DNA of 64,000 nucleotides from DASVRZ01 sp038228695 (GTDB taxonomy: Bacteria > Verrucomicrobiota > Verrucomicrobiia > Chthoniobacterales > DASVRZ01): the NCBI GenBank assembly GCA_038228695.1, contig JBBRPA010000001.1:1-64000 (forward strand). The letters are read 5' to 3'. Positions 41,564 to 49,932 of the stretch are shown piece by piece. The position numbers and the translations under genes were made by a program. The notes beneath the pieces are model-generated. The model saw nothing but the letters and a program-made list of their open reading frames with translations. It made no database searches and had not been told where the DNA came from. Position 1 is the first letter of the stretch, and each line of letters opens with the position of its first letter.

Positions 41564-42412
41564 ATGGCCTCCTCCAAATCCGTTCTCGAAATCATCCAAT
41601 CCACCGCAGGATATTTTCAGAAATATGGGGTCGAAAATCCACGTCTGAACGCGGAGCATCTGCTCGCCCACGTTCTTAAGCTCAAACGCATCGGGCTCTA
41701 TCTCGAATTTGAGCGCCCTGTTTTCGAGACCGAACTCGCGCCACTTCGCGAACTCGTCAAACGCCGAGGCCAGGGCGTCCCCTTGCAGCACCTGCTCGGC
41801 ACGGAGGAGTTTTACGGGCGCACTTTCAAAAGCGATGCGCGTGGTCTGATCCCCCGACCGGAAACCGAGCGGTTAATCGAATTGCTGCTGCCATTGCTGA
41901 AAAACCGCGCCGCCCACGTCGTCGATGTTGGGACCGGCAGTGGAATCATCGCACTCACCCTCGCCGCCGAACTGCCCGACGCTCATCTGCTCGCGGTGGA
42001 CCGCTTTCCCGAAGCGCTCGCGTTAGCGAGGGAAAATGCCGGCCTCCTCGGACTAGCGGACCGCGTCGTTTTTCAAGAGGGCGATCTCTTGGATTCAGCG
42101 GAAGGTCCGTTTGAGATGATCGTTGCTAATCTTCCCTACATTCCGGCCGGTGACATCCCGGGGCTCGCCCGCGAGGTCGGGCATGATCCGGTGACCGCGC
42201 TTGACGGCGGACCTGACGGACTCGACCTCATCCGCCGCCTCATCGCGCAGGCCCCGGCGAAATTGGTCTCCGGCGGACAGATCGGACTCGAAATCGGGCA
42301 CGACCAGGCCAGCCGCGTCGCCGATTTGCTCGCCGCTGCAAATTTTCGCGACATTCGCGTCGAAAAGGATTATCAACATATCCCACGTTTTCTCATCGCG
42401 ACTCATGGGTAA
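41564..42412 (+). CDS. prmC: Peptide chain release factor N5-glutamine methyltransferase
   Basis: A 282-residue PrmC/HemK. The N-terminal helical domain has YFQKYGVENPRLNAEHLLAH; the SAM loop is VVDVGTGSGIIALTLA; the catalytic motif is IVANLPYIP near residue 189 (Leu in place of the usual first Pro of NPPY). It methylates the GGQ glutamine of release factors. The ATG at 41564 gives the usual start. The last 90 bases (42323-42412) are repeated at 43141-43230 just before murA. Ancestral prmC probably overlapped the murA start. Confidence 0.93.
   Translation: MASSKSVLEIIQSTAGYFQKYGVENPRLNAEHLLAHVLKLKRIGLYLEFERPVFETELAPLRELVKRRGQGVPLQHLLGTEEFYGRTFKSDARGLIPRPETERLIELLLPLLKNRAAHVVDVGTGSGIIALTLAAELPDAHLLAVDRFPEALALARENAGLLGLADRVVFQEGDLLDSAEGPFEMIVANLPYIPAGDIPGLAREVGHDPVTALDGGPDGLDLIRRLIAQAPAKLVSGGQIGLEIGHDQASRVADLLAAANFRDIRVEKDYQHIPRFLIATHG
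42323..42412 (+). repeat. Left copy of 90-bp direct repeat (prmC 3' end)
   Basis: The final 90 bases of prmC, including the stop, match 43141-43230 at 84 of 90 positions by my alignment. The first 54 bases are identical, and five of the six differences fall in the next 14 bases. The two copies bracket a VapBC-type module of about 730 bases. Confidence 0.85.
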
Positions 42413-42444
42413 GATTTTCCTTAAAAGGTTTTGCTGCGTCCAGC

Positions 42445-42474
42445 GCCTTACGTTATTGACGCATTGAGTAAGGC
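42445..42474 (+). promoter_or_regulatory. Inverted repeat over the toxin-antitoxin promoter
   Basis: GCCTTAC (42445-42451) and GTAAGGC (42468-42474) are perfect inverted arms 16 bases apart. They enclose the -35 box and part of the spacer, a good position for autorepression by the antitoxin. The use is inferred. Confidence 0.5.
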
Positions 42475-42484
42475 AAGCTATCTA
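42456..42484 (+). promoter_or_regulatory. Sigma-70-type promoter of the second toxin-antitoxin pair
   Basis: TTGACG (42456-42461), a 17-base spacer, and TATCTA (42479-42484). The expected transcript start falls at about 42490, on or beside the antitoxin ATG codons at 42487 and 42490, so the mRNA may be leaderless. Confidence 0.55.
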
Positions 42485-42486
42485 GA

Positions 42487-42741
42487 ATGATGCAAATCAC
42501 TCTGACATCGAAACGGCAGGCAACCTTCCCTGTGGAAGTCTGCAAAGCGATGGGATTGAAACCTGGCAGCCGCCTCGAAGTGGAACCCGGAGAGCATCCC
42601 GATGAGTGGGTTATTCGTCCCTTTCGCCTCCAAGAAGAGAAACTGGCCCCGCTTCGAGGCCGTTTGAAGCAAGGTGCGGGAACATTCGATTTGCAGGCGT
42701 TTCGAGATTCGCCCAAGGATCATGCCGCGCTTCGGGATTGA
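42487..42741 (+). CDS. AbrB-like VapB antitoxin
   Basis: An 84-residue protein with the swapped-hairpin AbrB/SpoVT DNA-binding fold: ITLTSKRQATFPVEVCKAMG followed by LKPGSRLEVEPG. The C-terminal part (LRGRLKQGAGTFDLQAFRD) would bind the toxin. Two ATG codons (42487, 42490) stand side by side; promoter spacing slightly favours the second. It differs in fold from the RHH antitoxin at 22236-22505. The toxin gene overlaps it by 20 bases. Confidence 0.85.
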   Translation: MMQITLTSKRQATFPVEVCKAMGLKPGSRLEVEPGEHPDEWVIRPFRLQEEKLAPLRGRLKQGAGTFDLQAFRDSPKDHAALRD

Positions 42742-43129
42742 TACATCGATTCTCGTGCGTTTGCTGACAGGCGATCCCGAGAGCGATTACCAGCAAACAA
42801 AAACCGCCATGACTGCACGCTTGGCGAATGATCCAGCGACGCAGTTTGCGGCTTCAAACCTGGTCATTGCGGAGGCCTATTTTGTCCTCCAACATCATTA
42901 TGGAGTTAGTAAGGAAGATGCCCGATCTGCCCTCTCTTCCGTGCTCTCGAGCGGACTAGTAAGGCCGCAGAATGGCGATGGAGTGATCGACGCTTTACGT
43001 GCCACTTCTGAATCCGGCTTGCTCGACCGATTGATTGTTAACGACTACGCCGCTCAAGGTTTGACCACGATTTCGAATGACCGCAGAATGAGCCGCCTGC
43101 GTGGGGCGACTCTCTTGCTGCCGGATTGA
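42722..43129 (+). CDS. PIN-domain ribonuclease toxin (VapC-like)
   Basis: A 135-residue PIN domain. Acidic residues are Asp7 in FGIDTSILVRLL, Glu in NLVIAEAYFVL, Asp in LLDRLIVNDYA and Asp in TTISNDRRM. The ATG at 42722 gives the canonical PIN start; a longer frame to 42674 lies inside the antitoxin. This toxin gene is followed by 11 bases, then the second copy of the prmC tail. Confidence 0.87.
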   Translation: MPRFGIDTSILVRLLTGDPESDYQQTKTAMTARLANDPATQFAASNLVIAEAYFVLQHHYGVSKEDARSALSSVLSSGLVRPQNGDGVIDALRATSESGLLDRLIVNDYAAQGLTTISNDRRMSRLRGATLLLPD

Positions 43130-43140
43130 AATTTTCGTTA

Positions 43141-43230
43141 GATTTGCTCGCCGCTGCAAATTTTCGCGACATTCGCGTCGAAAAGGATTATCAAAACGTC
43201 TCTCGTTTTCTCATCGCGACTCATGGATAA
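43141..43230 (+). pseudogene. Right copy of 90-bp repeat: remnant prmC 3' end overlapping murA
   Basis: This segment reads as the last 29 codons of prmC plus stop (ending RFLIATHG) without the rest of the gene. It differs from the left copy at six positions, changing QHIPR to QNVSR. The murA ATG (43223) lies inside it, at the point where prmC and murA would overlap if the toxin-antitoxin segment were absent. Confidence 0.85.
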
Positions 43231-44482
43231 AATTCTCGTTCACGGCGGTCCCCGCCTCAAAGGCACTGTTCGCATTAGCGGATCGAAAAATTCCGCCTTA
43301 CCGATTCTCGCCGCCACGCTGCTGACAAAGGAGCCGTGCATCATCCATCGCGTCCCCGACCTGAGCGATGTCCATTTTTTGCTCCAGATCCTCACCAGTC
43401 TCGGTGCCGAGGTCGAACGCGCCAGCGGCATCGTTCAGATCAAAGCGGAAAACATCAAAACCACCGCGCCTTACGATATCGTCCGGAAAATGCGCGCGTC
43501 GGTCTGCATTCTCGGTCCACTGCTGGGCCGTGAAAAAGAGGCTACCGTTTCCATGCCGGGCGGTTGCGTGATCGGAGATCGCCCGATCGATCTGCATTTG
43601 CGCGGGTTTGAGGCGCTGGGTTCTGCCGTTCGCATCCACGGCGGCGATGTGAAACTTTTCGCCAGCCGTCTCGTGGGCACGACGATCAATCTCCGGGGCA
43701 AATTTGGCACCACCGTGCTCGGTACCGACAACGTCCTGATGGCTGCGGTCCTCGCCGAAGGCACGACCGTGATTGACGGCGCGGCAACCGAGCCCGAGGT
43801 CGTCGATCTGGCCAATTTTCTGATCAAGATGGGCGCGAAAATCGAAGGTGCCGGTACGAGCCGAATGGTCATCGAGGGCGTCACCGAACTCCACGGGGCG
43901 GAGCACTCCGTCATTCCCGACCGCATCGAGGCGGGCACGTTTCTCGCCGCTGCGGCATTGGCCGGCGACGATGTCACCGTTACCCGGCTTGATTCCAGCC
44001 ATCTTGTTGCCGTGACCGATGCCTTGAAAACCGCGGGGCACACCCTCGACATACGCGACACCTCGATTCGGATCCAAGCCAACGGCGGCGGTCTCCCACT
44101 GGAACTCCGCACTGAGCCTTACCCCGGTTTCCCAACCGACATGCAGGCCCAAATGTGCGCCCTCTTTGCCACCACCAAAGGCGTCAGCACCGTCACCGAA
44201 AGCGTTTTCCCGCAGCGTTTCATGCACATTTCCGAGATGAAGCGAATGGGCGCCCTCGCTCAAATTGAAGGTTCGACCGCGATCATCAGAGGCGTGGAAA
44301 GACTCAGCGCCGCCCCTGTTATGGCGAGCGATCTGCGCGCCTCGGCGGCGCTGGTTCTAGCAGGCTTGCAGGCCGAGGGCGTGACCGAGGTTCACCGCGT
44401 TTATCACATCGATCGCGGCTATGAATCGATCGACACGAAACTGAATGATCTTGGAGCCCAGATCGAACGCGTGAAAGAATAG
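43223..44482 (+). CDS. murA: UDP-N-acetylglucosamine 1-carboxyvinyltransferase
   Basis: A 419-residue MurA. It catalyses the first committed step of peptidoglycan synthesis. The start is LVHGGPRLKGTVRISGSKNSALPILAA-like, with the conserved Lys in SGSKNS. The catalytic cysteine is Cys115 in SMPGGCVIGDRPIDLHL, the fosfomycin target. GTDNVLMAAVLAEGTTVI and PGFPTDMQAQMCAL are also present. radC follows three bases downstream. Its start region lies in the right repeat copy, so its upstream sequence was rebuilt by the insertion. Confidence 0.97.
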   Translation: MDKILVHGGPRLKGTVRISGSKNSALPILAATLLTKEPCIIHRVPDLSDVHFLLQILTSLGAEVERASGIVQIKAENIKTTAPYDIVRKMRASVCILGPLLGREKEATVSMPGGCVIGDRPIDLHLRGFEALGSAVRIHGGDVKLFASRLVGTTINLRGKFGTTVLGTDNVLMAAVLAEGTTVIDGAATEPEVVDLANFLIKMGAKIEGAGTSRMVIEGVTELHGAEHSVIPDRIEAGTFLAAAALAGDDVTVTRLDSSHLVAVTDALKTAGHTLDIRDTSIRIQANGGGLPLELRTEPYPGFPTDMQAQMCALFATTKGVSTVTESVFPQRFMHISEMKRMGALAQIEGSTAIIRGVERLSAAPVMASDLRASAALVLAGLQAEGVTEVHRVYHIDRGYESIDTKLNDLGAQIERVKE

Positions 44483-44485
44483 GAC

Positions 44486-45175
44486 ATGGCACGGCTGAAA
44501 GAACTTCCGGCCGACGAACTTCCCCGCGAGCGCCTCGTGCGCCACGGTGCCGCCTCCCTTTCCAACGCCGAACTGATCGCCATTCTCCTCCGCACCGGGT
44601 TAGAGGGCACCCACGTCCTCGAACTCGCCGACCAGCTCCTCAAGCGTTACCAAACGCTAACCGCCATCGCCCGCTGCTCGGTCGCCGAACTCAGCGCCTT
44701 TAAAGGTGTCGGCCCGGCCAAAGCAGTCCAACTTGCCGCTGCTTTTGCCCTTGGCCACCGACTCAGCTACGAGCGCATCGCCAGCGAACCTTTCGATAAT
44801 CCAGCCACCATCTACGAGATTCTCGGCGCCGAAATGCGCACCCTCAAGGAGGAACACCTCCGCGTCATCCTCCTCAACACCAAGCTCCACCTCATCGGCA
44901 TCGAAAATATTTCCCGGGGGAGCATCAACGAAACCTTAGCCCACATTCCCTCGCTCTTCCGCCCCATCTTGATCAGCCAAGCCTACGGTTTCATCGTCGT
45001 CCACAACCACCCATCCGGCGATCCCCTGCCCAGCCAGGCCGACAGTCAGTTCACCCGTCGCCTCAATGAAGTCGCCAGCCTTATGCAAGTTCGCTTCCTT
45101 GATCACCTCATTTTTGGTATGCCCTCCGGAAATAATTCCGGCTATTTTAGTTACCGGGAGGCCGGCCTCCTGTGA
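44486..45175 (+). CDS. radC: RadC/JAMM-domain protein
   Basis: A 229-residue RadC. The N-terminal helix-hairpin-helix is seen in LSAFKGVGPAKAVQLAAAF. The C-terminal JAMM metal site is VVHNHPSGDPLPSQADSQFT. It starts PADELPRERLVRHGAASLSNAEL, as is usual. The cellular role of RadC remains unsettled; the old DNA-repair name came from a mis-assigned mutant. It sits between murA and lpxA and overlaps lpxA by four bases. Confidence 0.94.
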   Translation: MARLKELPADELPRERLVRHGAASLSNAELIAILLRTGLEGTHVLELADQLLKRYQTLTAIARCSVAELSAFKGVGPAKAVQLAAAFALGHRLSYERIASEPFDNPATIYEILGAEMRTLKEEHLRVILLNTKLHLIGIENISRGSINETLAHIPSLFRPILISQAYGFIVVHNHPSGDPLPSQADSQFTRRLNEVASLMQVRFLDHLIFGMPSGNNSGYFSYREAGLL

Positions 45176-45954
45176 TCCATCCCACCGCCATTATCGATCC
45201 CTCCGCGAGGCTCGGCGCAAACGTCTCCGTCGGGGCCTACTCGATCGTCGGCCCTAGAGTGGAAATCGGCGACCAGTCCGTGCTGCATCCGCACGTCGTC
45301 ATCTATTCCGGAGTTAAAATGGGGAAAGCTAACACCATTCACGCTGGAGCGGTCATCGGCGATGTGCCGCAAGACTTGAGTTTCCTAACATCGACTAACA
45401 GTTTTGTCTGCATCGGCGACCGGAATACAATTCGCGAAAACGTCACCATCCATCGCGGCTCCAAAGAAAGTAGCGTTACTAACATCGGCAACGATTGTTT
45501 TCTGATGGCTGGATCGCATCTGGCCCACGATGTTAGCATCGGCAACCACGTTATCGTAGCTAACAATGTTTTGCTGGCCGGCCACGCCACCGTGGGCGAC
45601 CGCGTCTTTTTCGGTGGCGGTAGCGTGGTTCATCAGCATACGCGCATTGGTCGACTCGTCATTGCACAAGGTTTATCCGGCTTTAGCAAAGACGTGCCGC
45701 CATTCACGATGGCGGCTGAGGTTAACACCGTCGTCGGCCTGAACAACGTCGGCCTGAAACGCGCTGGGTTCTCCCCGGCTGTTCGCACCGAAATCAAAGC
45801 CGCCTTTGCGCTCATCTACCGTAGTGGCCTGAACGTCTCGCAAGCTCTCGCCGCTGCCCACGAACAAATTTGGGGACCCGAGGCGACGGAGTTTTTCGAC
45901 TTCATCCGCTCCGCCACCAAGCACGGAGTCTGCGCGTTGATCGGCGAGGGCTGA
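45172..45954 (+). CDS. lpxA: UDP-N-acetylglucosamine acyltransferase
   Basis: A 260-residue left-handed beta-helix acyltransferase starting at GTG. Hexapeptide repeats run over residues 1-190 (IHPTAIIDPSARLGANVSVG). The catalytic His is in MAGSHLAHDVSIGNH, and the C-terminal helical domain has GLNNVGLKRAGFSPAVR. It adds the first acyl chain in lipid A synthesis, so the organism should make LPS. The start overlaps radC by four bases. Confidence 0.95.
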   Translation: MIHPTAIIDPSARLGANVSVGAYSIVGPRVEIGDQSVLHPHVVIYSGVKMGKANTIHAGAVIGDVPQDLSFLTSTNSFVCIGDRNTIRENVTIHRGSKESSVTNIGNDCFLMAGSHLAHDVSIGNHVIVANNVLLAGHATVGDRVFFGGGSVVHQHTRIGRLVIAQGLSGFSKDVPPFTMAAEVNTVVGLNNVGLKRAGFSPAVRTEIKAAFALIYRSGLNVSQALAAAHEQIWGPEATEFFDFIRSATKHGVCALIGEG

Positions 45955-45975
45955 AAACAACCTCCGCTGCGACCG

Positions 45976-46872
45976 CTAGGAACCGCCCACTTCGAGATAC
46001 GGGCTGATTGTCTCGATCAGTTTCGGACTTATGCCTTGGACTCTTGCGAGATCCTCGATCGCTCGATAAGGACGACCTTCGATGATTCGGGCGGCGAGCA
46101 CTTTTCCAATCTTCGGCAAAGCCTCCAGTTCCTTCTCGGTCGCGGTGTTCAGATTGGTCAAACTCGATCCATCCGGCGCGAGTCGAAGCTTTGCCTTTGG
46201 CCGGCCTTGGACGGAACTTTGCGGTAGCCGGGCTGGCATGGGTGTAGCCGCCGGAGGCGCGACCGACCGAGCACGGTTAAAAAAGTCATCATTCGAATCT
46301 GCCGACGGCTTAACACCGCCCCAGCCTCCGAGTCGTTTGGCCTTGGCGTCGTTTTCCAGTCGGTGTAACTGCTGCTTGAAAGCCTCCTGATCGCGACCAT
46401 CGGGCGGTTTTCCGGGAGCGCCGTAGATCCGGGCCAGGCCGTTTGCCACAAGCAGTTCGGCAAGGTTTTCCCGACCGCCATTTGGCAGGACGAATCCGAA
46501 ATACCGCCGCTGGTTACTCGCCCCGCGGGCGTCCTCCAGCTGGGTGACCACAGTGAACGGCGTGGAGAGTTTTTCCTTGGTAAAACGCTCCGCTTCGCGC
46601 CCGAGTTGGAGCGCTTTTGCAACGTCGATTTTCCAATACGCAGCCTGCTCGGCCACTCGCTCGGGGAAGGTCGCTTCCGTCTCCGCGCAATCCACAAAAT
46701 AAAGGCGGATGATGTAGTCGCGGGACCCGGAACGGATGTGGAAACTGTCTCCATCGCCGTATTCGTTCGCGGCCAAGCGGCAATCGGTCAGTGTTTTCCA
46801 AGCGGCTGCCCGGAGGTTTCCGAGTGCGAAAAACGTAACAAAAAGAAAGAGACGCGAAAAACGGGAAGGCAT
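45976..46872 (-). CDS. Exported SNase-like nuclease fused to a ComEA-like HhH domain
   Basis: A 298-residue protein. A signal peptide (FSRLFLFVTFFALGNLRA) is followed by a staphylococcal-nuclease fold (DGDSFHIRSGSRDYIIRLYFVD, GREAERFTKEKL, LVANGLARIYG), a linker, and a ComEA-type helix-hairpin-helix (LTNLNTATEKELEALPKIGK, then ARIIEGRPYRAIEDLARVQG). Extracellular nuclease plus a DNA-binding HhH suggests binding and cutting of outside DNA. The ATG at 46872 is chosen at the signal peptide. It converges with lpxA. Confidence 0.82.
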   Translation of the reverse strand: MPSRFSRLFLFVTFFALGNLRAAAWKTLTDCRLAANEYGDGDSFHIRSGSRDYIIRLYFVDCAETEATFPERVAEQAAYWKIDVAKALQLGREAERFTKEKLSTPFTVVTQLEDARGASNQRRYFGFVLPNGGRENLAELLVANGLARIYGAPGKPPDGRDQEAFKQQLHRLENDAKAKRLGGWGGVKPSADSNDDFFNRARSVAPPAATPMPARLPQSSVQGRPKAKLRLAPDGSSLTNLNTATEKELEALPKIGKVLAARIIEGRPYRAIEDLARVQGISPKLIETISPYLEVGGS

Positions 46873-46942
46873 GGAGGAAAGGAACGAATGCTTCCTTAGC
46901 CTCAAGCGGCCAGATTTTCCACGCCTATTCCACCGGACCGTT

Positions 46943-47377
46943 TCAGGAATCCAGCAGCGCGTAGGCACCGATGAATTTGTAACCGGCCGGACGGCGGCAG
47001 CGATAGTCCGAAACGAAATCGTTGCTGCCACGAATCTCCACGTGCCCAGCCCGAGAACGGCGGTTCGCGGCATAGACCAGCACCGCTCCGACCGGAGCAT
47101 TCCACGGGGAGTTGACCCGGAGTTTGGTAAATCCGTAATTCTCAACGAGTTCTCGGCCCGCTTCGCACGCAAGATTCGTTTTTGGATACGAATGGACTGC
47201 CCCTGCTTTAAGCAGCGCTTTCTTTACGTAGCGCCAACAATAACCAGTCGCCTGCGGTTGCGTGGCCTGCCGCGCGATGAGAGAAGCCCGGACCATTTCT
47301 GGCGAGATTTGCGGTCCACCCGCGATCAAAGTTCCGCAGAAGGTGGTAAGAGATAGAAAAAGGAGCAATGTCTTCAT
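46943..47377 (-). CDS. Secreted CHAP/NlpC-like cysteine amidase
   Basis: A 144-residue protein. A signal peptide (LLLFLSLTTFCGTLIAGG) precedes a papain-like domain with Cys in QATGYCWRYVKKALLKAG, GAVLVYAANRRSRAGHVEIR with the His, and VSDYRC. This is the layout of CHAP or NlpC/P60 peptidoglycan hydrolases. It lies 70 bases upstream of the nuclease gene on the same strand. Confidence 0.72.
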   Translation of the reverse strand: MKTLLLFLSLTTFCGTLIAGGPQISPEMVRASLIARQATQPQATGYCWRYVKKALLKAGAVHSYPKTNLACEAGRELVENYGFTKLRVNSPWNAPVGAVLVYAANRRSRAGHVEIRGSNDFVSDYRCRRPAGYKFIGAYALLDS

Positions 47378-47516
47378 GCTATTTGTAAAGCCTTCCCCGT
47401 GCCATAAACCCCTTGCCCCCTCGTCAAACCAGCCGGAAGACCAATAGAACTATTCAAATTCGCATTCTTGTCGCGCATTTTTGCGAATTTTGCCTCACTT
47501 AAGGAATCAACAAAGC

Positions 47517-48479
47517 TTAAAAATCCCACGCCAGTCCGAGCAATCCGAACGCCGAAGGCTTCAAATCGCGGTCCGCTAACACTCTCTGGCTACTATCGCG
47601 CAATTCGATTTTACCGCCCAAATTCGCCCCGGCCACCGCTGTCACCCGCCAATGATCGCCAAACCGACGCTCGACACCGAGGCCCGCCCGCCAAAGTTCG
47701 AGGTTGATGGCATCGACATTTTTTGCGGTTCCCTGCCGATCCACGTTCCATGCTCCGCCTCCCGGATAAGTCGTCACGCTGAAAGTCCATTCTGGCAGCG
47801 GGGTCCAGCCGATGGAAACGAGCGGAGGTAAAAGTTGCAGCGTAATCGTGTCGGTCGGACGCCAGATCACACCGACTCCGGGAACGACCACATCCTCTCC
47901 AATCGAATGGTTATACGCCCCGGAGACCGCGAGGGTCAAACGATCGGAAAATTGGTAACCGACCACGGCGACCGCGGTAAGGCTAAAAGAATCTCCGGAC
48001 AAATTCCGAAAATCCGAGGAAATTCCCGGATTAACTAGCAAAATGCCCATCCAGCCTTGATTTGTTGTCGGAAAGCGGGCCAAAAAGAACTGCAGGTCAG
48101 CCGAGTGTAGCGTTTGTTGCTTCAAACCCAGCAAACGAGTCGCATCGAAGTAGGTGTATTGGTAATTTAAGCTCACACCGCCAAACGCGCTTTCGCCTAG
48201 CTTTATGCCATTGAGCGGAGCCCGCACCCTTACGTCAAAGAGGTCGAGCGACCCGCTTTTCCGCGACGATTCGTCGTAATCCATCGTCCCAGAACCAGTC
48301 GTGGCGATCGAAAATCCCGGTGCCCCAAAACCCAGCAGCGCCGGATCGATGAATCGCGCCGTGGATTTTTCGGATTCGACTACCACCGGAGCAGGCACTT
48401 GGACGGTGCCAGCATTGAGCGGCAGAAAGGTCGGCAGTGTGGCAATCGCGGTAAACAATAGGGGCAGAGTATTTTTCAT
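47517..48479 (-). CDS. Probable outer-membrane beta-barrel protein
   Basis: A 320-residue protein with a signal peptide (LPLLFTAIATLPTFLPLNA) and alternating hydrophobic/polar strands (for example VVGYQFSDRLTLAVSGAYNH, GVGVIWRPTDTITLQLLPP, WRVTAVAGANLGGKIEL), ending LLGLAWDF with a C-terminal Phe, typical of outer-membrane barrels. I think it belongs to the DUF6268 type, though I cannot verify this. The ATG at 48479 begins the signal peptide. Confidence 0.65.
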   Translation of the reverse strand: MKNTLPLLFTAIATLPTFLPLNAGTVQVPAPVVVESEKSTARFIDPALLGFGAPGFSIATTGSGTMDYDESSRKSGSLDLFDVRVRAPLNGIKLGESAFGGVSLNYQYTYFDATRLLGLKQQTLHSADLQFFLARFPTTNQGWMGILLVNPGISSDFRNLSGDSFSLTAVAVVGYQFSDRLTLAVSGAYNHSIGEDVVVPGVGVIWRPTDTITLQLLPPLVSIGWTPLPEWTFSVTTYPGGGAWNVDRQGTAKNVDAINLELWRAGLGVERRFGDHWRVTAVAGANLGGKIELRDSSQRVLADRDLKPSAFGLLGLAWDF

Positions 48480-48548
48480 CGGTCTAGAAGCTAGAAGAGT
48501 TCGGTTTTCAGTGTGGCAACGGATGCAGAAATATCGGATCACGCAATA

Positions 48549-49817
48549 TCACGCGATCTTCGGAGGCACGGCTGGTTTGAAATTGTTCGTGATCAGCCGG
48601 GCGGCTTTGCCGAAGGTCGCGTAGGAGTAAATCCACTGCGCGAAAACAAGGAATTGATTACTGAGATCGACGAGGAACGCCAAATGAACAAAAAGCCAAG
48701 CCAACCACGCCAGAAAGCCAGTGAATTTAACGAAATGCAAGTCAGCCACCGCGCGGTTTCTCCCTATGGTGGCCATGCTTCCCTTGTCCCAATAATGGAA
48801 TTTCGCCGTGGAGCGTCCGCGTTCCAAGGCGAGGATATTTTTTGCCGCCAGTTGGCCCATTTGCATCGCCACCGGTGACACCCCAGGCAGCGGCGCTCCG
48901 TTTTGGTGCGAATAATTCGTCATGTCTCCCAGAGCGAAGACCTCGGGATGACCCGGGATGGACAAATCCGGCGCTAGAATCACGCGCCCGGCCCGGTCGG
49001 TTTCGGTTCCAAGCATTTTCGCAAGCGGTGACGCCGCATTCCCGGCGGCCCAGACGACGGTGTTCGCGTTGAGGTGCTCGCCTCCCACCGTCACGCCCGT
49101 GGCGTCGATATGAGTGACCTTTTGGTTCACCCGAACATCAACTCCAAGCTCAGATAAATCGTCATAGGCGGCATCGGAAAGATCCTCGTCAAACGTCGGC
49201 AGCACACGTGGCGCGGCGTCCACCATAATCACCCGGCTGAGCGTGGGATCAATATTCCGGAAATCCCGCTTCAATGCTTGGCGCGACAGTTCGCCGATCG
49301 CCCCAGCCATTTCCACCCCGGTCGGACCCCCACCAATCACGATAAAAGTCAGCGCAGCCTTTTGTTCTTCCAGCGACTTCGCTTTTTCAGCCACCTCAAA
49401 CGCAGTAAAGATTCGGCGGCGAATCTCGACCGCATCCTCTAGCGTTTTCAAACCCGGCGCATATTGCTCCCATTCCGGATTTCCAAAATAGGAATGCCGC
49501 GCACCCGTCGCAACGACCAAATAATCATAGGCAAACATGTCTTCTTTCGTGGTCACGCTTCGCTCCGCTACATTGATCCCTGTCACCTCGGACCAGAGCA
49601 CGCGGATGTTTCCTGCGTTGCGAAGAATATACCGAAGCGGCTGCGCGATGTTCGCTGGGGAAAGACCCGCTGTTGCCACTTGGTATAGCAACGGCTGGAA
49701 AAGATGATGATTCGCCCGATCGATAAGCGACACGTCGAGATTCCGATTGGCGAGCCCCTTGGCAGCGGCGAGGCCGGCAAACCCGCCCCCGATGATAATG
49801 ACTTTCTTTTGGTCCAT
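48549..49817 (-). CDS. ndh: Type II NADH dehydrogenase
   Basis: A 422-residue flavoprotein. The FAD motif is VIIIGGGFAGLAAAKGL, the NADH motif is FIVIGGGPTGVEMAGAIGEL, and the FAD-binding end is VFALGDMTNYSHQNG followed by GVSPVAMQMGQLAAKNI. A C-terminal hydrophobic/amphipathic segment (FTGFLAWLAWLFVHLAFLVDL) should hold it to the membrane. It passes electrons from NADH to quinone without proton pumping. Confidence 0.92.
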   Translation of the reverse strand: MDQKKVIIIGGGFAGLAAAKGLANRNLDVSLIDRANHHLFQPLLYQVATAGLSPANIAQPLRYILRNAGNIRVLWSEVTGINVAERSVTTKEDMFAYDYLVVATGARHSYFGNPEWEQYAPGLKTLEDAVEIRRRIFTAFEVAEKAKSLEEQKAALTFIVIGGGPTGVEMAGAIGELSRQALKRDFRNIDPTLSRVIMVDAAPRVLPTFDEDLSDAAYDDLSELGVDVRVNQKVTHIDATGVTVGGEHLNANTVVWAAGNAASPLAKMLGTETDRAGRVILAPDLSIPGHPEVFALGDMTNYSHQNGAPLPGVSPVAMQMGQLAAKNILALERGRSTAKFHYWDKGSMATIGRNRAVADLHFVKFTGFLAWLAWLFVHLAFLVDLSNQFLVFAQWIYSYATFGKAARLITNNFKPAVPPKIA

Positions 49818-49932
49818 GAATGTTAAAACAAATCGCCCACCGGGGGTTCGGGGATGCTCTTATCTTCGATAAACCATCGCAACCGGGCAGCCAAGCCCCG
49901 ATCTGGCGCGGTGACTGCTCTGTAAAAGGGAC

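Noticed and set aside
42413..43140. Insertion sequence or integron cassette between prmC and murA
   Set aside because: No transposase, integrase, terminal inverted repeats or attC-like site; only the two toxin-antitoxin genes and the flanking prmC repeat.
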